Shown here piece after piece: positions 63,804-64,000 of a stretch of 64,000 bases of DNA. The DNA comes from Nocardia puris (GTDB lineage: Bacteria; Actinomycetota; Actinomycetes; Mycobacteriales; Mycobacteriaceae), in the NCBI RefSeq assembly GCF_003315035.1, contig NZ_QNRE01000019.1, positions 1-64,000 on the forward strand, in the 5' to 3' direction. Numbering within the stretch: position 1 is the first letter of the stretch; each line of letters begins with the position of its first letter. The notes beneath the pieces were generated by a model that had not been told where the DNA came from, did no database searches, and saw only the letters and a program-made list of their open reading frames with translations. The position numbers were made by a program, and so were the translations under genes.

Positions 63804-64000
63804 GACGTCCGAGCATGCTGGCAAACCTTGGCGAAAATTCTTCAAAATAATTTCCGGGACATCTCATCGATGCACCCGTTTCCTAGGTTCGGATATCGGA
63901 CTCAGGGAATTCTCAGAGAGCGGAGTTCGGAAATTACGTCCCGTTTTCGGCTTTTTGGCGGCAGTTAATGAGTAGAAGCACTCTCTCGTTCAGGAGGCCC

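Larger units (their letters stand above)
63525..64000. other. putative replication/control locus of the element (iterons, palindrome, AT-rich tract)
   Basis: A 476-base gene-free region upstream of the transfer operon, holding the two iteron arms, the central palindrome and an AT-rich segment (AAAATTCTTCAAAATAATTT). Iterons next to an AT-rich stretch are the hallmark of Rep-driven origins, while inverted arms around a palindrome could also be a partition or operator site. The replication or relaxase gene that would settle this is beyond the right edge. Confidence 0.55.

Overview
The window is very GC-rich, with heavy use of G/C at third codon positions, and reads as the chromosome of a mycolic-acid actinobacterium, most likely Nocardia. 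Three things support this. Small ESX/EspG-type secretion genes are present. A DsbA-like mycothiol-dependent nitroreductase is present. The gene order nei2, rpiB, nitroreductase, pepN, DUF5130, HNH, glbO, alpha-glucosidase, thioesterase, gdh, ettA, ssb-like follows the Mycobacterium tuberculosis Rv2464c-Rv2478c block closely.

Bases 1 to about 15,750 are an accessory island that looks like a defence or conflict island. It begins with an NB-ARC/TPR (NLR-like) protein whose N-terminus carries a short GHVVQ-type repeat. The same repeat ends a small two-helix membrane protein encoded convergently next to it, which suggests amyloid-type receptor/effector signalling. Next comes a reverse-strand operon of membrane protein, vWA protein, PP2C phosphatase and kinase (TerY-P-like triad); the kinase also carries an apparent OB-fold and a membrane anchor. 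Further right are an orphan restriction-endonuclease-like protein, a very small conserved protein followed by a perfect 47-bp hairpin, a TIGR02391-type (Ymh) protein, and a tightly coupled three-gene operon: SF1 helicase, DarT-like ADP-ribosyltransferase, ADP-ribosylglycohydrolase. The last operon is the best candidate for a little-described system: the toxin-like transferase is paired with an ARH-fold hydrolase rather than the usual DarG macrodomain, and both are coupled to a helicase. The island's right part decays into an HTH remnant and a broken lipoprotein gene.

Bases about 15,900 to 54,816 are conserved core: FusB-like EF-G-binding protein, a peptide deformylase, an ESX accessory trio, a GGDEF protein, DNA repair (nei2), carbon metabolism (rpiB, alpha-glucosidase, gdh), an ECF42-type sigma factor coupled to a DGPF protein, purC, pepN, an extra ClpP pair in which one subunit lacks the catalytic serine, with a PopR/ClgR-like regulator nearby, an AzlCD exporter with a divergent regulator and a clear operator, the ABC-F factor EttA, and a fused CopD/CtaG membrane protein.

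At 54,922-54,995 lies a tRNA-Arg(UCU) gene, and immediately downstream an integrated conjugative element begins and runs off the right edge. It carries a large serine recombinase whose reading frame continues antisense through the tRNA into host DNA, a small coupled upstream gene, a PrgI-VirB4 fusion ATPase, a VirB6/TrbL-like channel protein with C-terminal repeats, a pilin-like small membrane protein and an unknown first gene. Upstream of this transfer operon is an array of 11-bp iterons in two inverted arms around a perfect 24-bp palindrome, next to an AT-rich tract: a likely replication origin or control site of the element.
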